Positions 6,701-7,544 of a stretch of 7,544 bases of DNA are shown here, piece by piece; position 1 is the stretch's first letter, and every line of letters starts with the position of its first letter. The position numbers and the translations under genes are program-made. Under the pieces are notes generated by a model. That model ran no database searches. It saw nothing but the letters and a program-made list of their open reading frames with translations, and was not told the origin of the DNA. Origin of the DNA: CAYGZA01 sp964354135 (lineage in GTDB: Bacteria > Planctomycetota > Planctomycetia > Pirellulales > Thermoguttaceae); assembly GCA_964354135.1 (NCBI GenBank), contig CAYGZA010000319.1, forward strand, positions 1 to 7,544, in the 5' to 3' direction.

Positions 6701-7362
6701 TGCTCGCCCACACCGCCCGACGAGCCAATGAACGCGGGCACCTCGGGCTGGAGGGCGATTTTCCCCGGGCGGCCGAGCAAGGCGATCTCTTTGCCGTCCA
6801 AATAGACCCGCATGAATCGGCCGTCGAAGGTGGCGGCGCAGTGATGCCACGCACCGTCGAGGACCTGTGCCGGGCTGATTTGGGCGTCGCATTCCATGTA
6901 GCCGCCCACGTTGAGCCCGAGCGAGAGGATCGTGCCGTTCTCCTGATAAGAGAAGAGCAGGCGATTGGGGCATTCCTGGCGGAAGAGTTCGCGGAACCCC
7001 TGCAAATCGGTCGGCCGGGTCCACGCCGAGAAGGTGATCCGGGACAACTCGGTGCGCGGCATGCCGGCGACCTTCAGGGCGTGAGCCCCGCGCAGGTCCA
7101 GGGCCTTGCCGTACACGCCCCGCGTGCGCAACACGCGGCCCGCCGCCTGAACGTCCATCCCGGCGCTCCCGCTGGAGTCGAGGCAATTCGACCCGAACTG
7201 CTCGTCGAACTTCCAATGCGCAATCAGGGGCTTGTTGATCCTGATCGGCTCACCGGCGATTTGGCGGCTGTCCTTGGTCTCTGCGTCAAGACAGGCAGCC
7301 ATCGCGGCAATCGCCAGCGCTGCCGTGGGGCACCACAGCGGCCTGAAACCTGCGGGTCGCAT
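3754..7362 (-). CDS. Exported LamG / PD40 propeller / hydrazine-synthase-alpha-like diheme cytochrome c protein
   Basis: This 1202-residue protein starts at ATG 7362-7360, with GGGGAGGAG six bases upstream. An in-frame TTG at 7506 would add 48 residues ahead of the signal peptide and is rejected. Residues 1-27 form a signal peptide (Arg2/Arg7, hydrophobic core 12-23); Cys24 after MAA is a weak lipobox candidate. Residues about 46-248 are a LamG-like jelly roll, with HWKFDE, a DSSG turn, AWHHCAATFDG and DDLRIYADALTPEEIVALYRG-type ends. Residues about 250-515 are mostly helical and unassigned, with coiled-coil tendency near 475-500. Residues about 515-770 form a PD40/TolB-like propeller (IDADGTGLVQLTDGPYDDFDP, CDRDGKN, WTVNPDGT). 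The C-terminal third resembles the middle and C-terminal regions of hydrazine synthase alpha, with heme motifs CLGCH (994-998) and CGKCH (1045-1049), and CPYCG at 1161-1165. It is probably a periplasmic or surface redox or polymer-binding protein. Such paralogs occur widely in planctomycetes without anammox, so hydrazine synthesis should not be assumed. Confidence 0.92.
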   Translation of the reverse strand: MRPAGFRPLWCPTAALAIAAMAACLDAETKDSRQIAGEPIRINKPLIAHWKFDEQFGSNCLDSSGSAGMDVQAAGRVLRTRGVYGKALDLRGAHALKVAGMPRTELSRITFSAWTRPTDLQGFRELFRQECPNRLLFSYQENGTILSLGLNVGGYMECDAQISPAQVLDGAWHHCAATFDGRFMRVYLDGKEIALLGRPGKIALQPEVPAFIGSSGGVGEHFQGGLDDLRIYADALTPEEIVALYRGGIDSIARVSKELEQAIGSVYSPGKSFAGTLAACRKNLADKGVSLDRDLAGVILAKLKAGFPEDYDNFVLWSGANPIEYLTTSESGFHTRQAERLVDLLVEYKPLTERQWKNQTPEELRKWEEAGKIQKKLEDLKARGESAKFSPEWIEIILEAGPRIQFRPTVNEAVAPYVRPETPATRDLSAAEARAALERDWLHQADQNPTPERIKGEIQWARQFAERIGANWPGRVDFSQELSELKELEKQAASAAAADRELYFKVRSVKRTMMFKNPVVDFDKVLLVDMPYPQGSEWPHETRHRLGYMAVPGGRLLVLEGLSPLGKLRQLMPQPPLHGSFWRPDASYDAKNVLFSFKPHNEKSFHLYEIDADGTGLVQLTDGPYDDFDPIYLPDDRHIVFSTTRGHTYVRCMPPTNAYVLARCDRDGKNVYLITCNNEPDYLPSVMNDGRIVHTRWEYTDKPLWRAQKLWTVNPDGTQISTYWGNQSVWPDLMKDARSIPGSRRVMFTGSAHHNWFSGSVGIVDPDHGFNFPAGLTKVTADVPWPECGNGPVDPVESPRYHPSGHYPLYYSPYPLGEQDFMVSADRGGKFLLYLMDVDGNRELIYEGVHNIFHAMPLKARRKPPVIADRVAWPDRKERANPKGGVLFSGNVYQNAPAELKGKAKFLRVLNIDPKTYTYWYKRPYISTGPVVSAVQSDGIKRILGTVPIEEDGSVAFHVPSGTALHFQLLDASGRALQTMRSFVGVMPGERRGCLGCHESHSRTPEIRTASAALAKEPHQITPPPWSDDTVSYPRYVQPVLDKYCGKCHQGDGEATKILDLTERPSAPIFTEPYLTLIGRPTWGAPYVRPDKPVAGFAIANTLMVEAYGQLDPVAYKTPRPMTALSYRSPLIELCSNGKHYDVKVDSIGLQRLIAWVDTMCPYCGEDEVRAIADPVFQGVDWLAVRPKIKTAPRIIRPGPVD
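4216..4230 (-). other. Second c-type heme attachment motif, CGKCH (residues 1045-1049)
   Basis: The residues are Cys1045, Cys1048 and His1049, within YPRYVQPVLDKYCGKCHQGD. The preceding VQPVLDKYC is the common lead-in of cytochrome c domains in planctomycete secreted proteins. His1140, in NGKHYDVKV near the C-terminus, is a candidate second axial ligand because it lies in a GH-x-x-V-type conserved segment. That pairing is inferred. Confidence 0.88.
4369..4383 (-). other. First c-type heme attachment motif, CLGCH (residues 994-998)
   Basis: The residues are Cys994, Cys997 and His998, in the context RGCLGCHESHSRTP. It sits after a short beta-rich region, as in planctomycete hydrazine-synthase-alpha-like proteins. 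Covalent attachment would need export and cytochrome c maturation, which fits the signal peptide. The residue four after the motif histidine is Ser1002, not Tyr. Confidence 0.85.
6619..7227 (-). other. LamG-like (concanavalin A-fold) domain of the diheme protein
   Basis: Residues about 46-248 carry the usual LamG-like landmarks: an opening HWKFDE, DSSG, GVYGKALDL, the central TFSAWTRP strand, AWHHCAATFDG and YLDGKEIAL. The closing GGLDDLRIYADALTPEEI segment is followed by LYRG. These domains generally bind carbohydrate or protein surfaces. Placed just after the signal peptide, it could anchor the redox part to a glycan or the cell surface. The fold is well supported; the ligand is unknown. 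Confidence 0.85.
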
Positions 7363-7368
7363 GGAACG

Positions 7369-7377
7369 CTCCTCCCC
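7369..7377 (-). promoter_or_regulatory. Strong Shine-Dalgarno sequence deciding the start of the LamG/diheme gene
   Basis: On the minus strand the sequence GGGGAGGAG lies six bases before ATG 7362-7360. It contains a full GGAGG core at good spacing and directly precedes a codon that begins a credible signal peptide. This is the main reason for choosing this start over upstream in-frame codons. Confidence 0.85.
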
Positions 7378-7439
7378 TATTCCTTTCTCTCCGGCCAAGA
7401 CGGCCCCTCGGGAAAAAATCGCAGGGCCCCAGCGAATTG

Positions 7440-7468
7440 AGTGTAACCACCCGGGCCCGCACTGTAAA
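7440..7468 (-). promoter_or_regulatory. Candidate sigma70-type promoter for the LamG/diheme gene
   Basis: On the minus strand TTTACA (7468-7463, one mismatch from TTGACA) and TACACT (7445-7440, four of six to TATAAT, including the key A and T) are separated by exactly 17 bases. Transcription would start near 7433, giving a leader of about 70 bases ahead of the Shine-Dalgarno site. The AT-containing elements stand out against the GC-rich background. This is a by-eye match only. Confidence 0.45.
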
Positions 7469-7479
7469 GTGAAGCCCTT

Positions 7480-7498
7480 CTCCAAGTTATGACTGGAG
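7480..7498. promoter_or_regulatory. Short inverted repeat upstream of the candidate -35 element
   Basis: CTCCA (7480-7484) and TGGAG (7494-7498) form a five-base inverted repeat with a nine-base AT-richer spacer, 11 bases upstream of the candidate -35. The position suits an activator site, but five-base arms arise often by chance. Confidence 0.2.
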
Positions 7499-7544
7499 TT
7501 TTGCAAACTCAGGCTAACCGGAGTCTGGCAACCACATGGTCGTA

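Larger units (their letters stand above)
7363..7544. other. Non-coding leader and upstream region of the LamG/diheme gene
   Basis: These 182 bases hold the Shine-Dalgarno site, the candidate promoter and the inverted repeat. The leader also has a short GGCC/GGCC hairpin candidate around 7391-7404. No RNA gene or known riboswitch pattern is recognised. The stretch is visibly less GC-rich than the genes. Confidence 0.6.

Noticed and set aside
3754..7362. Calling the diheme protein a true hydrazine synthase subunit (hzsA)
   Set aside because: There are no neighbouring beta/gamma subunits, no tyrosine at the expected ligand position, and an extra LamG domain and helical region. Similar paralogs are common in non-anammox planctomycetes.
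3577..7440. Open frame of 1287 codons on the plus strand, antisense to the LamG/diheme gene
   Set aside because: It mirrors the high-GC third-position bias of the real minus-strand gene. Its translation is Arg/Gly/Val/Asp-rich with no domain, and it has no start signal. The minus strand carries clear domains and motifs.
7363..7506. 48-residue N-terminal extension of the diheme protein from TTG 7506
   Set aside because: It would bury the signal peptide and run through the promoter candidate and Shine-Dalgarno site; ATG 7362 has an ideal ribosome site.
1..7544. CRISPR array, tRNA, rRNA, insertion sequence or phage attachment site
   Set aside because: No spaced direct repeats, cloverleaf, transposase motif or flanking terminal repeats were seen on reading both strands.

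Overview
This is a high-GC bacterial window with four protein-coding genes and almost no intergenic space. The content suggests a member of the Planctomycetes, probably a Pirellulales-type lineage. The main evidence is the large secreted protein on the minus strand, which joins a LamG-like domain, a PD40-type propeller and a c-type cytochrome region resembling the hydrazine synthase alpha subunit. This combination is typical of planctomycete genomes. The assignment rests on protein architecture only; there is no rRNA or other taxonomic marker here.

The left half (2-3779, plus strand) is a tight three-gene operon. It starts with the C-terminal end of a MoxR-family AAA+ ATPase (start outside the window), followed by a DUF58 protein (340-1647) and a 711-residue polytopic membrane protein (1644-3779). 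Each junction is a 4-base ATGA start/stop overlap, so the genes are probably translationally coupled. MoxR-DUF58 pairs are usually followed by transglutaminase-like or von Willebrand membrane proteins and are thought to act together at the membrane as chaperone or assembly systems. Here the third protein has a TgpA-like outline: an N-terminal membrane bundle, a final membrane helix, and a cytoplasmic DUF4129-like tail. The position normally held by a transglutaminase core is taken by a disordered Gly/Lys/Ser/Glu/Pro-rich segment of about 225 residues.

The right half (3754-7362, minus strand) is one gene for a 1202-residue exported protein. Its order is signal peptide, LamG-like jelly roll, helical region, PD40 beta-propeller, then a hydrazine-synthase-alpha-like region with two CXXCH heme motifs and a C-terminal CPYCG. 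It has a strong Shine-Dalgarno sequence and a plausible sigma70-type promoter in the 182-base leader at the right edge (7363-7544).

The two transcription units converge and their coding ends overlap by 26 bases (3754-3779), at a GC-rich palindromic site. No tRNA, rRNA, CRISPR array, insertion sequence or attachment site was seen. The most interesting items are the hydrazine-synthase-like multiheme protein, which lacks a tyrosine at the position of the catalytic ligand, and the transglutaminase-less TgpA-like protein at the end of the MoxR operon.
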